From: Candidatus Aenigmatarchaeota archaeon
Lineage (GTDB): Archaea; Aenigmatarchaeota; Aenigmatarchaeia; QMZP01; QMZT01
Reading direction: 5' to 3'
Length of the DNA stretch: 64,000 nucleotides
NCBI GenBank assembly: GCA_026397315.1
Contig: JAPLVC010000003.1
Location: 1 to 64,000 of the forward strand
In this document: one piece after another, positions 7,206-15,678 of the stretch
Numbering within the stretch: position 1 is the stretch's first letter
Layout of the letters: the number at the start of each line of letters is the position of its first letter
Program-made: the position numbers and the translations under genes
The notes under the pieces: model-generated
What the model saw: the letters and a program-made list of their open reading frames with translations, nothing else
Told to the model about the DNA's origin: nothing
Database searches by the model: none

Positions 7206-7496
7206 ATGAAGTTCCATATTCTGGTTTGTTTAGTCGCTTTGCTTGTTTGTGTTGTTTTTGTTTCCGGTTGCACGACGCTGTTCAACGGGCTTGGTATAAA
7301 GACGGGTGGTTCTGGAAGCGGCGATAAAGCCAACACGGCCGTGGGCTACGGGCCGTCCGGCGGTTATGCGACTTCGAACCAGAGCCAGCAGAGCGAACAG
7401 AACCAGACCAGCCAGCAGAATGATACGATAGTGACTCAGGTGAACGAAACAAGCGAAATAAACGAAACGAACGAGACAAACCAGACCGCCGGCTGA
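7206..7496 (+). CDS. Predicted lipoprotein with Asn/Gln/Thr-rich tail
   Basis: 96 residues. A hydrophobic N-terminal helix (about 5-20) ends with the lipobox-like FVSGC, so Cys22 is the probable lipid attachment site. The rest is low-complexity, rich in Gly, Ser, Asn, Gln and Thr with several N-x-S/T sequons, as in heavily glycosylated archaeal surface proteins. No domain is visible. Probably membrane-anchored and facing outward; function unknown. Confidence 0.6.
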   Translation: MKFHILVCLVALLVCVVFVSGCTTLFNGLGIKTGGSGSGDKANTAVGYGPSGGYATSNQSQQSEQNQTSQQNDTIVTQVNETSEINETNETNQTAG

Positions 7497-7544
7497 CTTC
7501 GAAAGATAAAAAATAAGAAGGGAAGCGCCCGGTTTCTTCGAGCG

Positions 7545-7820
7545 TCACTCGCAGCACTTCTTGTCGAACTTCCTGCCGTACTTGATGCCCCAGCTAGCCC
7601 ATCCCGCAGCCATTATGGCGATGAAGGCCAGGACTGCGACAAGGCAGACGGCGACGTTCTGGTATATCGAGAACCTGTCCGCGAAGAAGAACAGCCATAC
7701 GATGAAGAAAGCCACGATTCCGAAGACCGACATTATTGAGATCGCGACTCTCAGGCCGAAGCCCGGCGTGTCCTCTGGGCTTGCGTATTCCTTAGCTTTT
7801 GAAACATTTTTCTTTGGCAT
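7545..7820 (-). CDS. Small two-helix membrane protein
   Basis: 91 residues from the ATG at 7820, which is chosen because GAGGTG lies 4 bases ahead of it; the longer frame to 7832 has no such site. Two transmembrane helices are seen (about 25-47 and 57-77) with a short aromatic loop, and a basic C-terminal tail ends in KKCCE. I recognise no family. It stands as a single gene between two unrelated plus-strand genes. Confidence 0.6.
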   Translation of the reverse strand: MPKKNVSKAKEYASPEDTPGFGLRVAISIMSVFGIVAFFIVWLFFFADRFSIYQNVAVCLVAVLAFIAIMAAGWASWGIKYGRKFDKKCCE

Positions 7821-7920
7821 TTTCCACCTCATTAATATTTATTCCCTCTTATTTATAGAATGCGACTGACTTCGAGAGATGATTTTTAGAGATGGCAAAC
7901 CCTGGTGTTATCTTTATATA

Positions 7921-7948
7921 ACAGTTGTAATAATATTATTACAAGTGT
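7921..7948 (+). promoter_or_regulatory. Perfect 20-bp palindrome ahead of the MNT-HEPN pair
   Basis: TTGTAATAAT-ATTATTACAA at 7925-7944 is a perfect inverted repeat; the outer bases ACA...TGT extend it with one mismatch. It overlaps the probable TATA box region about 30-45 bases ahead of the ATG at 7972, so a bound protein would block transcription. The winged-helix domain of the first gene is the obvious candidate binder. Confidence 0.65.
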
Positions 7949-7971
7949 AATAAATATATCACTGTGGGAAT

Positions 7972-8508
7972 ATGTGGGAGAATTACAACAAATACATGGT
8001 TTTCAAGGTCTTCCTTGACGACCCGTTGCCCAAAGCCGGTTTTCAGCTTAGGGAAATAAGCAGGATGATAAAGCTTGCCCCCAAATCCGTGGGCATCTAC
8101 CTGGCAGAGCTGGAAAAGGAAGGGCTTGTCATACGGGAGAGGCAAAAGGCGACCGGATACCCGGTTTATTTAGCCAACAGGAACAACGAAATGTTCAGGT
8201 TTTACAAGAAGCTTGACATCGTCTATTCGATAAAAAAAGGCGAACTGCTTGATTATTTGCACGATAAAACCACGCCTGATGTCATAGTATTATTCGGCTC
8301 GGCGTCCAGGGGAGAGGACACGCAGGAAAGCGACATCGACCTTTTCGTGCAGTGCAGCGAAAGGAAGCTTGACCTAACCATGTTCGAAAAGCTCCTGAAG
8401 AGAAAAATCAGCATATTGTTCGGCGAAAATTTCAAAGGGCTCAGCGACGAACTCAAAAACAATATTATAAATGGCATAATTCTCAAAGGATATCTGAAGG
8501 TGTTCTGA
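7972..8508 (+). CDS. Winged-helix plus MNT nucleotidyltransferase fusion (antitoxin-like)
   Basis: 178 residues in two domains. Residues about 20-70 form a winged helix (LREISRMIKLAPKSVGIYL, then EKEGLVIRERQ), and residues about 100-178 are a minimal nucleotidyltransferase with the signature LFGSASRGEDTQESDIDLF (G-S-x7-10-D-x-D). MNT proteins of HEPN-MNT modules AMPylate or otherwise neutralise the HEPN toxin. The DNA-binding domain is expected to give autoregulation through the palindrome upstream. The stop is followed after one base by the HEPN gene. Confidence 0.85.
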   Translation: MWENYNKYMVFKVFLDDPLPKAGFQLREISRMIKLAPKSVGIYLAELEKEGLVIRERQKATGYPVYLANRNNEMFRFYKKLDIVYSIKKGELLDYLHDKTTPDVIVLFGSASRGEDTQESDIDLFVQCSERKLDLTMFEKLLKRKISILFGENFKGLSDELKNNIINGIILKGYLKVF

Positions 8509-8509
8509 A

Positions 8510-8920
8510 ATGGAAGCGGGTTTGATTGGAGTCACCAGAGACAAGGCCAAGGCAAAATCGATTCTCATGATGGCCGAAGTCACGCTGGAGATGATCAGAA
8601 CGATAGACGAGAGCAAGTTCGCCTCCAATCTGGTAAAAGAGTATTATGATGTCATAAGAGAGCTTATTTCTGCTATCATGCTTCTTGACGGATACAAAAC
8701 CCGCGGTGAAGGCGCCCACATAAGAGCCATAGAATACATGCGGGAAAACTACAAGCAGCTTTCAGAGCTTGAGATTTCCGCCATTGACGACCTCAGGGAA
8801 AAGAGGAACAGGATAGCATACAACGGTTTTTTCGTCCAGCCCGATTATGTCGCGAGGAAAAAACAGACACTGGCCGGCATAATAACCAAGCTTATTGAAA
8901 TAACAAAAAAGCGCGTTTAG
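8510..8920 (+). CDS. HEPN domain protein, probable RNase toxin
   Basis: 136 residues, all-helical. The HEPN active-site motif appears as R-N-R-I-A-Y-N in DDLREKRNRIAYNGFF (about 97-112), close to the usual R-x4-6-H with Tyr in the usual His position as in many HEPN-MNT toxins. Earlier helices include VKEYYDVIRELISAIMLLDGYKT, typical of the family. The gene follows its MNT partner with a one-base gap. Expected to be an RNA-cleaving toxin held inactive by the partner; whether the Tyr variant is catalytically active cannot be read from sequence. Confidence 0.82.
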   Translation: MEAGLIGVTRDKAKAKSILMMAEVTLEMIRTIDESKFASNLVKEYYDVIRELISAIMLLDGYKTRGEGAHIRAIEYMRENYKQLSELEISAIDDLREKRNRIAYNGFFVQPDYVARKKQTLAGIITKLIEITKKRV

Positions 8921-9005
8921 AAAGTTTGTCGTATGGGTGACCACAAAACCTGAAACGTGGTCACCTCGTTTCAAACCTTTAAAATCCGCATGCAAATACA
9001 ACTTC

Positions 9006-10316
9006 ATGGGGTTTCTCGGTTTTCTGAAGAAGGGCAAAAAGCCTGCGCTCGAGACGACGATTTCAGACAACGCTTCCCATGAAAATGCGGTTGCCGGGGA
9101 AGAAGTCGCGCTGGCTGACGTCATGGCTGCTATCATCGCTTCCCGCGAGAAGTGGCTTGCCGAGGAGCGGAAGCGGGCGAAAACGCTGCACGGGAAGATA
9201 CTGGACGAATTCGCTTCTGTGAGGAAGCTCGCCGAATCGCTGGGGAAGGAGAAGTTCGAGGCCGACGACAAAACCTACGCCGTCGTCAACATGCTCAAGG
9301 ACAACTACACGAAGAAGGCATCGTCGCTCCTTTCGAACCCGCCGCGCATAAACGATTATAATTACGAGGAAATCGCTGGTTTCTCCGCTTCTGTCAAAAA
9401 GACGCTGGCCGAGCTGCTCAACATCCCGCCGAAGCAAGCGGTCCTTCTCACACGCTACTTCAAGAAAGACGCTTCCAAAATCATACTCAGGCTGAAGGAG
9501 GCGGACGTCGCCCACATGGAGCTTTCATCGCTTCTCAACGGCAGCGACCTTCACCTTTACAGCAGGATCGACGCCGGCGTACGAACTGTCGGGGAGATGG
9601 CGGCTAAGGTGATGGACTTCGACGCTAGCCTCAACGGCCTTGGCGGCAGGATGGAAGGCAAGCAGGAAGAGCTGGGCGGCAAGAAACAAAACGCTAGCGC
9701 ATTCCTGGAAAGCGAGGAGAGCCGGAACCATCATGCGCTGGAGAACGAGATAAAACGCATGGAAGGCGAGCGCGATTCGCTTGCCGGAAAGCTGGGCGAC
9801 GAGCTCTCGCCATTGAAGCGGCCGGCGAAGAAGCTGGAGCATTCCCTAGCGAATGATGCTAAGGCGAAGGAGAAGAAGGAATTATATTCCAAGATCGCGC
9901 ACTCGCCGCTGAAAGTCATGCTTAGCGATGGCGATGCCGCGATAGCGGACGTGCTGGCGAGGCTCAGGGAAACGAATCTCAAGGATGAGGACAAGGAGCA
10001 TGTTGAAGAGCTGACCAAGAAAATCGAATTGGGTTACCTTTCCGAGCTCGCGGACAAATACAAGTGGCTCGAGAACGAGATAGCGGACAAAAAAGCGCAG
10101 CTCGATAAATCCCCGTTCCCCGAAAAACGCATGAAAAACGAGAGGGAAGTGGACAGCGCCGGTCACGAGCTCGCGGAGATGAAGAGGGAGCATGAGCGGC
10201 TCTCGCGTGCGCGCTCGGAAGCGATGGAAAAAGCGAGGGCTGAAAAGCGCAGGCTCGAAGAGCTGATTGAGAGGCAGGCTAAAATCAAGCTCAAAATAAA
10301 TCTTGGGGTGGTTTGA
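9006..10316 (+). CDS. Long coiled-coil protein ahead of the thiamine operon
   Basis: 436 residues from the ATG at 9006; the frame extends to a GTG at 8937 but that stretch has no coding character. The N-terminus MGFLGFLKKGKK is short, hydrophobic and basic. The rest is mostly charged helix with heptad-like runs, strongest at about 215-300 and 345-430 (Glu/Lys/Ala/Leu-rich), with a globular-looking section around 85-190. No known family is recognised. Its TGA overlaps the ATG of thiM (TGATG), so it is co-transcribed with thiamine genes although nothing in it suggests a role there. Similar N-termini start the coiled-coil proteins at 48808 and 49254. Confidence 0.65.
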   Translation: MGFLGFLKKGKKPALETTISDNASHENAVAGEEVALADVMAAIIASREKWLAEERKRAKTLHGKILDEFASVRKLAESLGKEKFEADDKTYAVVNMLKDNYTKKASSLLSNPPRINDYNYEEIAGFSASVKKTLAELLNIPPKQAVLLTRYFKKDASKIILRLKEADVAHMELSSLLNGSDLHLYSRIDAGVRTVGEMAAKVMDFDASLNGLGGRMEGKQEELGGKKQNASAFLESEESRNHHALENEIKRMEGERDSLAGKLGDELSPLKRPAKKLEHSLANDAKAKEKKELYSKIAHSPLKVMLSDGDAAIADVLARLRETNLKDEDKEHVEELTKKIELGYLSELADKYKWLENEIADKKAQLDKSPFPEKRMKNEREVDSAGHELAEMKREHERLSRARSEAMEKARAEKRRLEELIERQAKIKLKINLGVV

Positions 10317-11116
10317 TGGATGAAATTTATGCAGTTCTGGAGAAGCTTAAAGAGTCGAAGCCGCTGGTGCACCACATAACCAACTGGGTGACGATATACG
10401 ATTGCGCCAACGTGACGCGCGTGCTGGGCGCTTTGCCCGTGATGGCGCACGCCAAAGAAGAAGTGGAAGAGATGGCGTCAGGCTCGCAGGCGCTCGTGCT
10501 GAACATCGGAACCCTGACGCCGGACCTCGTCGACTCTATGATATCCGCAGGCAAAAAAGCAAACGAGAAAGGAGCGCCGATCATCATGGACGCGGTGGGC
10601 GTGGGCTCTACAAGCCTGCGCACGGACAAGGCGAAGGAGATTCTGGAGAAAGTGCATGTTGATATCGTGAAGGGGAATCTCGGCGAGATGGGCACGCTGG
10701 CGGGCGTGAAAGCGAGTGTGAGAGGCGTCGAATCTAATGGCGCAGCAGCGGACGCAAAAGACGTCGCCAGCGCCGTCGCTAGAAAATACAAGACGGTCGC
10801 CGTCGTCACGGGCAAGGATAGCGTCGCTTCCGACGGTAAAATGGCGTACGTGGTTTCGAACGGTCACATAATGATGACCAGCGTCGTGGGAACGGGATGC
10901 ATGGCCGCGAGCGTTATAGCCGCTTTCGCAGCGGTCGAGAATGATCATGTCAAGGCAGCCGCTTACGCACTGGTGTGCTTCGGCATCGCGGGCCAGCTGG
11001 CTGCAGCGAAATCGAAGGGTCCGGGCAGCTTCATGGATAATTTCTACGACGAGATTTACAGCCTTGACGAGAAGAAGATAGCGAAGCTGAAAAAAATAAA
11101 AAAGGTAAAGGTCTAG
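10316..11116 (+). CDS. thiM: Hydroxyethylthiazole kinase
   Basis: 266 residues of the ribokinase-like ThiM family, phosphorylating 4-methyl-5-(2-hydroxyethyl)thiazole in thiamine synthesis or salvage. Family signatures are VHHITNWVTIYDCANV near the start, ASGSQALVLNIGTL, MDAVGVGSTSLR, and the phosphate-binding GTGCMAASVIAAF near 195-207 with the catalytic Cys. Length is normal. It starts on the stop of the coiled-coil gene and is followed without any gap by thiE. Confidence 0.93.
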   Translation: MDEIYAVLEKLKESKPLVHHITNWVTIYDCANVTRVLGALPVMAHAKEEVEEMASGSQALVLNIGTLTPDLVDSMISAGKKANEKGAPIIMDAVGVGSTSLRTDKAKEILEKVHVDIVKGNLGEMGTLAGVKASVRGVESNGAAADAKDVASAVARKYKTVAVVTGKDSVASDGKMAYVVSNGHIMMTSVVGTGCMAASVIAAFAAVENDHVKAAAYALVCFGIAGQLAAAKSKGPGSFMDNFYDEIYSLDEKKIAKLKKIKKVKV

Positions 11117-11764
11117 ATGGGAAAGCTGGATTTTGGCTTGTATTTCATAACAGACCGGGCGCTTTCGCGCAGCGGCGTAATCAGCGACGCGAAGGCTGCG
11201 ATACGCGCAGGCGTACGTATCGTCCAGTACAGGGAGAAGTCGCTCGCCAGGGAACGGATGATCGCGGAGGCTAGGGAAATCGCTGGTCTCTGTAAAAAGG
11301 CGAATGTGACTTTCATAGTGAACGATTATATTGACGTCGCCGTCGCCAGCGCCGCGGACGGCTTGCACATCGGGCCGTGCGACATGCCGCTAGCAGAAGC
11401 GAGAAAGACGTTAGGTGACGGGAAGATAATAGGTGTAACGGCCGGCTCTGTTGCTGATGCCTTGCGTTTTGAGCGGGCGGGGGCAGACTATATAGGCCTG
11501 AGCCCAATATTCGCAACCGCGACCAAGAAGGACGCTGGTCAGCCTGTCGGCCTGGACGCTATCAGGGAAGCGAGCAAACGATTGCGCATCCCGTTCGTGG
11601 CGATAGGCGGTATAAACCGGGAGAACCTGACCAGCGTACTTGATGCGGGCGCGAAAAGCGTATGCATGATATCAGCCATTCTTAAATCCGGGGGCATAGA
11701 GAAAGAAGTGAGGGAAATCAGGGGGATAATAAATGAGCACGCAGCTCGAAAAGGCAAGAAATAA
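11117..11764 (+). CDS. thiE: Thiamine-phosphate synthase
   Basis: 215 residues, a TIM barrel that joins hydroxymethylpyrimidine diphosphate and thiazole phosphate. Visible signatures are YFITDRALSR at the start, VQYREKSL, IVNDYIDVAVASAADGLHIG, GLSPIFATATKKDAG (phosphate/pyrophosphate loop) and AIGGINREN. It begins directly after thiM and overlaps thiC by 32 bases. The C-terminal sequence is slightly extended with Lys-rich residues, as expected from the overlap. Confidence 0.93.
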   Translation: MGKLDFGLYFITDRALSRSGVISDAKAAIRAGVRIVQYREKSLARERMIAEAREIAGLCKKANVTFIVNDYIDVAVASAADGLHIGPCDMPLAEARKTLGDGKIIGVTAGSVADALRFERAGADYIGLSPIFATATKKDAGQPVGLDAIREASKRLRIPFVAIGGINRENLTSVLDAGAKSVCMISAILKSGGIEKEVREIRGIINEHAARKGKK

Positions 11765-13004
11765 ACAGCTTACTGAGGAAATGGAAATCGTCGCTAGGTC
11801 CGAGAAAGTCAATGTGAAAGAGCTCATGAGGAACATCGCGAAAGGTTATGCCGTCATTCCTGCCAGCGACTTGCACAAAAGCCTCAAACCGATCGGAATT
11901 GGGAAGGGATTGCGCATCAAGATTAATGCCAACATCGGCACGTCTGTCGCTAAAGCGGACGTCGCTTACGAGCTGGAGAAGCTGAGGGTTTCGATAGAAG
12001 CGGGCGCGGACACAGTCATGGACCTGAGCACTGGAGGCGACATAGACCTGGTGAGGCGCGAGATAATAAAGCATTCCACTATCCCTGTCGGGACTGTTCC
12101 CATTTACCAGGCCGTCTGCGACCGCAATGAAATAGTCGGCCTTACTGCAAATGATTTTCTCAATGGCATACGAAAGCACATAGAGGACGGCGTGGACTTT
12201 ATCACGATACATTCGGGCGTGACGAAGGCCGCGATCCCGCTGGTGCGGAAGCGAACGATGGGCGCTGTATCGAGAGGCGGAGCTTTCCTGATAAAGTGGA
12301 TGGAGCATAACCAGCGGGAGAATCCGCTGTATGATAATTTCGACAAGATCCTCAAGATGGCTTACAAGCATGATGTTACTCTTAGTCTCGGCGACGGCCT
12401 GCGCCCCGGCTGCATAAAGGACGCGACGGACAAGGCGCAGCTACACGAACTGCGCGTGCTCGGTGAACTGGCTGACGCCGCGTACAAAGAGAATGTGCAG
12501 GTCATGATCGAGGGACCGGGCCACATTCCCATCAATGAGATAAAGAAGAACATCGACCTGCAGAAGAAGATATGCAAGGGCAGGCCGTTCTATGTTTTAG
12601 GGCCCATCGTCACGGACGTCGCGCCGGGCTATGACCATATCACTTCGGCTATCGGAGGCGCTCTCGCCGCTTTTTACGGTGCTGATTATTTGTGTTACGT
12701 AACTCCGAAAGAGCATCTCGGATTGCCTGAGATTGACGACGTCCGCGAGGGAGTGATTGCCGCCAAGATAGCCGCACACGCTGCAGACGTCGCCCTCGGC
12801 CGCGGACGCGAATGGGACGATTCGATGGCTGACGCAAGAGCGAATCTGGACTGGGAGCAGATGATGAAGCTTGCCATAAATCCGTCGAAGGCGAGACAAA
12901 TGAGGAAGGAATGCTCTCCGAAGGACGTGAATGCCTGCTCGATGTGCGACCGGTTCTGCTCCGTAAAGCTGATGAAAGAAATGAGGGAGAAACGATGCGA
13001 ATAA
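11733..13004 (+). CDS. thiC: Phosphomethylpyrimidine synthase (radical SAM)
   Basis: 423 residues. ThiC converts aminoimidazole ribotide to hydroxymethylpyrimidine phosphate. Seen here: KINANIGTS, DTVMDLSTGGD, SLGDGLRPGC, MIEGPGHIPI, GPIVTDVAPGYDHI and the C-terminal cluster motif CSMCDRFC that binds the 4Fe-4S centre in this unusual radical SAM family. It is the shorter, archaeal-type version without the long N-terminal extension. It overlaps thiE by 32 bases and thiL by 10, so the four genes form one operon. No TPP riboswitch is visible ahead of it. Confidence 0.95.
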   Translation: MSTQLEKARNKQLTEEMEIVARSEKVNVKELMRNIAKGYAVIPASDLHKSLKPIGIGKGLRIKINANIGTSVAKADVAYELEKLRVSIEAGADTVMDLSTGGDIDLVRREIIKHSTIPVGTVPIYQAVCDRNEIVGLTANDFLNGIRKHIEDGVDFITIHSGVTKAAIPLVRKRTMGAVSRGGAFLIKWMEHNQRENPLYDNFDKILKMAYKHDVTLSLGDGLRPGCIKDATDKAQLHELRVLGELADAAYKENVQVMIEGPGHIPINEIKKNIDLQKKICKGRPFYVLGPIVTDVAPGYDHITSAIGGALAAFYGADYLCYVTPKEHLGLPEIDDVREGVIAAKIAAHAADVALGRGREWDDSMADARANLDWEQMMKLAINPSKARQMRKECSPKDVNACSMCDRFCSVKLMKEMREKRCE

Positions 13005-13954
13005 AGGACATAGGTGGCGAATTCGGGCTCATCGCTAGAGTCGCGCGCAGGATAAAGGACAAGAGCGTGGCGAACCAGATAGGCGACGACACAGCGGTCG
13101 TGCGCGTCGGAGGCAAGACGCTTCTTTTCACGATTGACACCTTGGTCGAGGACGACCATTTCGCTCTTCGCTGGTCGACGCCGGAGCATATCGGCGCGAA
13201 AGCGATGGAGTCGAACGTCTCAGACATCGCGGCTAACGGTGGCCGCCCTCGCTACGCGCTCGTTTCCATCTGTCTCAAAGACGAAACGCCAGTCGAATTC
13301 GTGGACGGCCTCTACAAGGGCATCTACTCGGTCGCGGACAAATACGGCTTCGAGATAATAGGCGGCAACTTCACCCACGGCAAGCAGATCGTAATCGACG
13401 TGGCCATGGTGGGCGAAACGCAGAAACCTGTTCTTCGCTCAGGAGCGCGCGAAGGCGACCTTATATGCGCGACCGGCGACCTAGGTAAGTCGAAGGCCGG
13501 GCTCGAGTTGTTCAGGCATTTCGGCAACGGGGCAAAGCGCTTCGGTGCTGTGAAAGCGCATCTTGAACCAAAATGCAGGCTGAACGAATCCATGATTATT
13601 GCTAAATTCGCTAGTGCCATGATTGACGTTTCCGACGGGCTCGCACCCGAGGTCGGCCACATATGCGAATCGTCGGGGGTGGGCGCGGTCGTGTACAAGG
13701 AAAAAATTCCCGTATCCAAGTCGACGCGCTCTGCGGCTGAGCTGCTCAAAGCGGATGCTTACGACTTCGCCCTGCGTGGCGGAGAGGATTACGAGCTGGT
13801 CTTCACGATTTCCCAGAAAAACCTCACGAAGCTGAAAGCGAAATTCAAGGCTTTCGCAGTCGTGGGGAAAATACTGCCGCAGAAAAGCGGGATTTATCTT
13901 CTGGAAAACGGCAAAAAGAAATCGCTGGGCAAGGGATACGACCACTTCGTGTAA
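12995..13954 (+). CDS. thiL: Thiamine-monophosphate kinase
   Basis: 319 residues from the ATG at 12995, inside the end of thiC; the longer frame to 12911 is an artefact of that overlap. ThiL makes thiamine diphosphate from the monophosphate. Signatures: the N-terminal FGLIARVARRI, IGDDTAVVR (ATP/Mg binding), VSDIAANGGRPRYALVS, GGNFTHGK, IDVSDGLAPEVGHI and LRGGEDYELVFT. It completes the pathway begun by thiC, thiM and thiE; ThiD/ThiN is not in this window. Confidence 0.94.
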   Translation: MRIKDIGGEFGLIARVARRIKDKSVANQIGDDTAVVRVGGKTLLFTIDTLVEDDHFALRWSTPEHIGAKAMESNVSDIAANGGRPRYALVSICLKDETPVEFVDGLYKGIYSVADKYGFEIIGGNFTHGKQIVIDVAMVGETQKPVLRSGAREGDLICATGDLGKSKAGLELFRHFGNGAKRFGAVKAHLEPKCRLNESMIIAKFASAMIDVSDGLAPEVGHICESSGVGAVVYKEKIPVSKSTRSAAELLKADAYDFALRGGEDYELVFTISQKNLTKLKAKFKAFAVVGKILPQKSGIYLLENGKKKSLGKGYDHFV

Positions 13955-13983
13955 TTTTTATAGAATAAAAATAAATCATATTC

Positions 13984-14289
13984 ATGAAGAAAATTCTGAT
14001 CATCCTGATTCTGATAGCTATCGTTTGTATTGTATCTAGTCTGATTGCTTTTCTAATGCCGACTTTGGGATGTTCTTTTTGGAACTACGACGCCTGCGAC
14101 TTTTCCTGTTCGGTGGATTCTGATTGCAGCTTTAAGGGTTGCAGTTGCATGAACAAAAATGAATCATATTCGCTAAGCAGATGTTACGGTCCTTTCATGT
14201 GCGAAAGCGTGTCGCCCATGTGTGCTGCCGGAACATGTAAATGCGTTGACAACAAATGCAGCTTTGAAGTGAAAAAATTAGGGAACTAG
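13984..14289 (+). CDS. Exported cysteine-rich protein
   Basis: 101 residues. A hydrophobic helix (about 4-26) acts as a signal or anchor. The following 70 residues contain 14 Cys, spaced as C-x7-C-x3-C-x5-C-x4-C-x-C and so on, and little regular secondary structure is suggested. Such density suggests a disulphide-bonded or metal-binding exported domain. There is no family I can name. The end overlaps the end of aspS on the other strand by 12 bases. It has its own AT-rich promoter (ATAGAATAAAAATAAATC) and is likely a single-gene unit. Confidence 0.6.
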   Translation: MKKILIILILIAIVCIVSSLIAFLMPTLGCSFWNYDACDFSCSVDSDCSFKGCSCMNKNESYSLSRCYGPFMCESVSPMCAAGTCKCVDNKCSFEVKKLGN

Positions 14290-15552
14290 TTTTTCAGGGG
14301 TGCGCGGGAAGAGAATCGCCTCCTGCACGTCGGGAATGTTCATGATCTGCTTGACGAAGCGCTCGACGCCAAAGCCAATCCCCCCATGCGGCGGCATTCC
14401 ATATCTGAAAGCGTCGAGGTAGAACTTGAAGTCGGCTGGATTCAAACCTTTCTGCCTCATTACGTCTGCTAACACTTCGTAGCGGTGCTCGCGCTGGCCG
14501 CCTGAGGCGAGCTCAAGGCCTTTGTAGTCGAGGTCAATCCCCCGCGACACGTCGCCGTCGAGCATTACGTAGAACGGCTTGAGCACGGACGGGTATTTGA
14601 TTATGAAATATATTTCGTGGCCCTGCTTCTTCATTATCTCGGCGAACTTCGATTCCTCAGCGTCCTCGAGGTCGTCGCCGAACTTCTTGTGCATACCGTT
14701 CTTGTTCAGCGTGTCTATGACCTCATGGTAAGTGATGCGTTTGAAAGGCAGGTCCGGCACGACCAGGTCATGGAGCATTTCGTGCTTGAGCCCTTTCATG
14801 ACGTGGACGACCATGTTCTCCAGCACGCGGAGCACGTCTTCTTCGCTGTCTATCCACGCCATCTCGAAGTCGAGCGACAAAAATTCTGAAATATGCCTGC
14901 GGGTGTGGAACTTCTCGGCCCTGAACGCCTGGCCCATCTCGTATACCTTGTCCAGGCCGGACGCCATCATCATCTGCTTGTACAGCTGCGGCGATTGCCT
15001 CAGATACGCGTCCTTGCCGTAATAGTTGAACTTGAAAAGAGTCGAACCGCCCTCCGCGCCGGCCGCCTGAATCACGGGCGTATGGATTTCGATGAAGCCG
15101 TTCTTGCGGAAGTATTCGTCGATAAGCGAAAGCGTCCGGTCGCGCACGAGGAAGATTTTCTGGATCTCCGGCCTGCGCAGGTCGAGATATCGGTAGTCGA
15201 AGCGTGTGTCTTTCCATGATTCGACGTTCCTGTCCATGGGCAGCGGCCTCTCGGCGCCCGCCAGGACCTTTACGCTCGACGGTATGACCTCGTAGCCGAG
15301 CTTCGCTATCTTCGATTCCATCGCCGTTCCGTCGACCTCGACGCAGTCTTCCTTGCCGAGCTTCGAAATCGTCTCGAACACGCCTTCGGACACGTCTTCC
15401 TTCTTGGCGGTTATCTGCACCTTGCCCTCGCGGTCGCGCAAAGTGAGGAATATTATCTTGCCTATGTTCCTGACGTCGTCCACCCAGCCCTTCAGCCTGA
15501 CTTTAGCCCCGGCCTTCAGATCGTTCGAATAAGTGCGCTCCATAATCATCAT
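14278..15552 (-). CDS. aspS: Aspartyl-tRNA synthetase, archaeal type
   Basis: 424 residues: N-terminal OB fold (KVRLKGWVDDVRNIGK) and class II catalytic core with motif 1 around GFIEIHTPVI, motif 2 MGQAFRAEKFHTRRH and motif 3 GGIGFGVERFVKQ. The archaeal YGMPPHGGIGFG stretch is present. In characterised archaeal AspRS, Trp26 and Lys85 (Thermococcus kodakarensis numbering) restrict charging to tRNA-Asp, while His and Pro at these sites relax it; here Asp25 and Ser91/92 occupy the equivalent places, so specificity cannot be assigned from those residues. Because a separate AsnRS is encoded at 17906, a discriminating enzyme is expected. Confidence 0.93.
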   Translation of the reverse strand: MMIMERTYSNDLKAGAKVRLKGWVDDVRNIGKIIFLTLRDREGKVQITAKKEDVSEGVFETISKLGKEDCVEVDGTAMESKIAKLGYEVIPSSVKVLAGAERPLPMDRNVESWKDTRFDYRYLDLRRPEIQKIFLVRDRTLSLIDEYFRKNGFIEIHTPVIQAAGAEGGSTLFKFNYYGKDAYLRQSPQLYKQMMMASGLDKVYEMGQAFRAEKFHTRRHISEFLSLDFEMAWIDSEEDVLRVLENMVVHVMKGLKHEMLHDLVVPDLPFKRITYHEVIDTLNKNGMHKKFGDDLEDAEESKFAEIMKKQGHEIYFIIKYPSVLKPFYVMLDGDVSRGIDLDYKGLELASGGQREHRYEVLADVMRQKGLNPADFKFYLDAFRYGMPPHGGIGFGVERFVKQIMNIPDVQEAILFPRTPEKLVP

Positions 15553-15678
15553 TTTTGTCGTTCAGGATATTAATATTTGCCGTTTTCAGGCTAGGTTTCG
15601 AAGACGCTTGGAAACGCTAATTATGGCAATATAAAACTTGTAGGCGAATAGTGTTTATTTCATGTTCAGGATGAAAAC

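Noticed and set aside
8921-10315. TPP riboswitch ahead of the thiamine operon
   Set aside because: There is no CTGAGA ... CCTG-type aptamer upstream of the coiled-coil gene or thiM, and the genes overlap, leaving no room.
10478-11368. 296-codon minus-strand frame across thiM and thiE
   Set aside because: It lies opposite two well-supported enzymes and has His/Arg-rich composition typical of a shadow frame.
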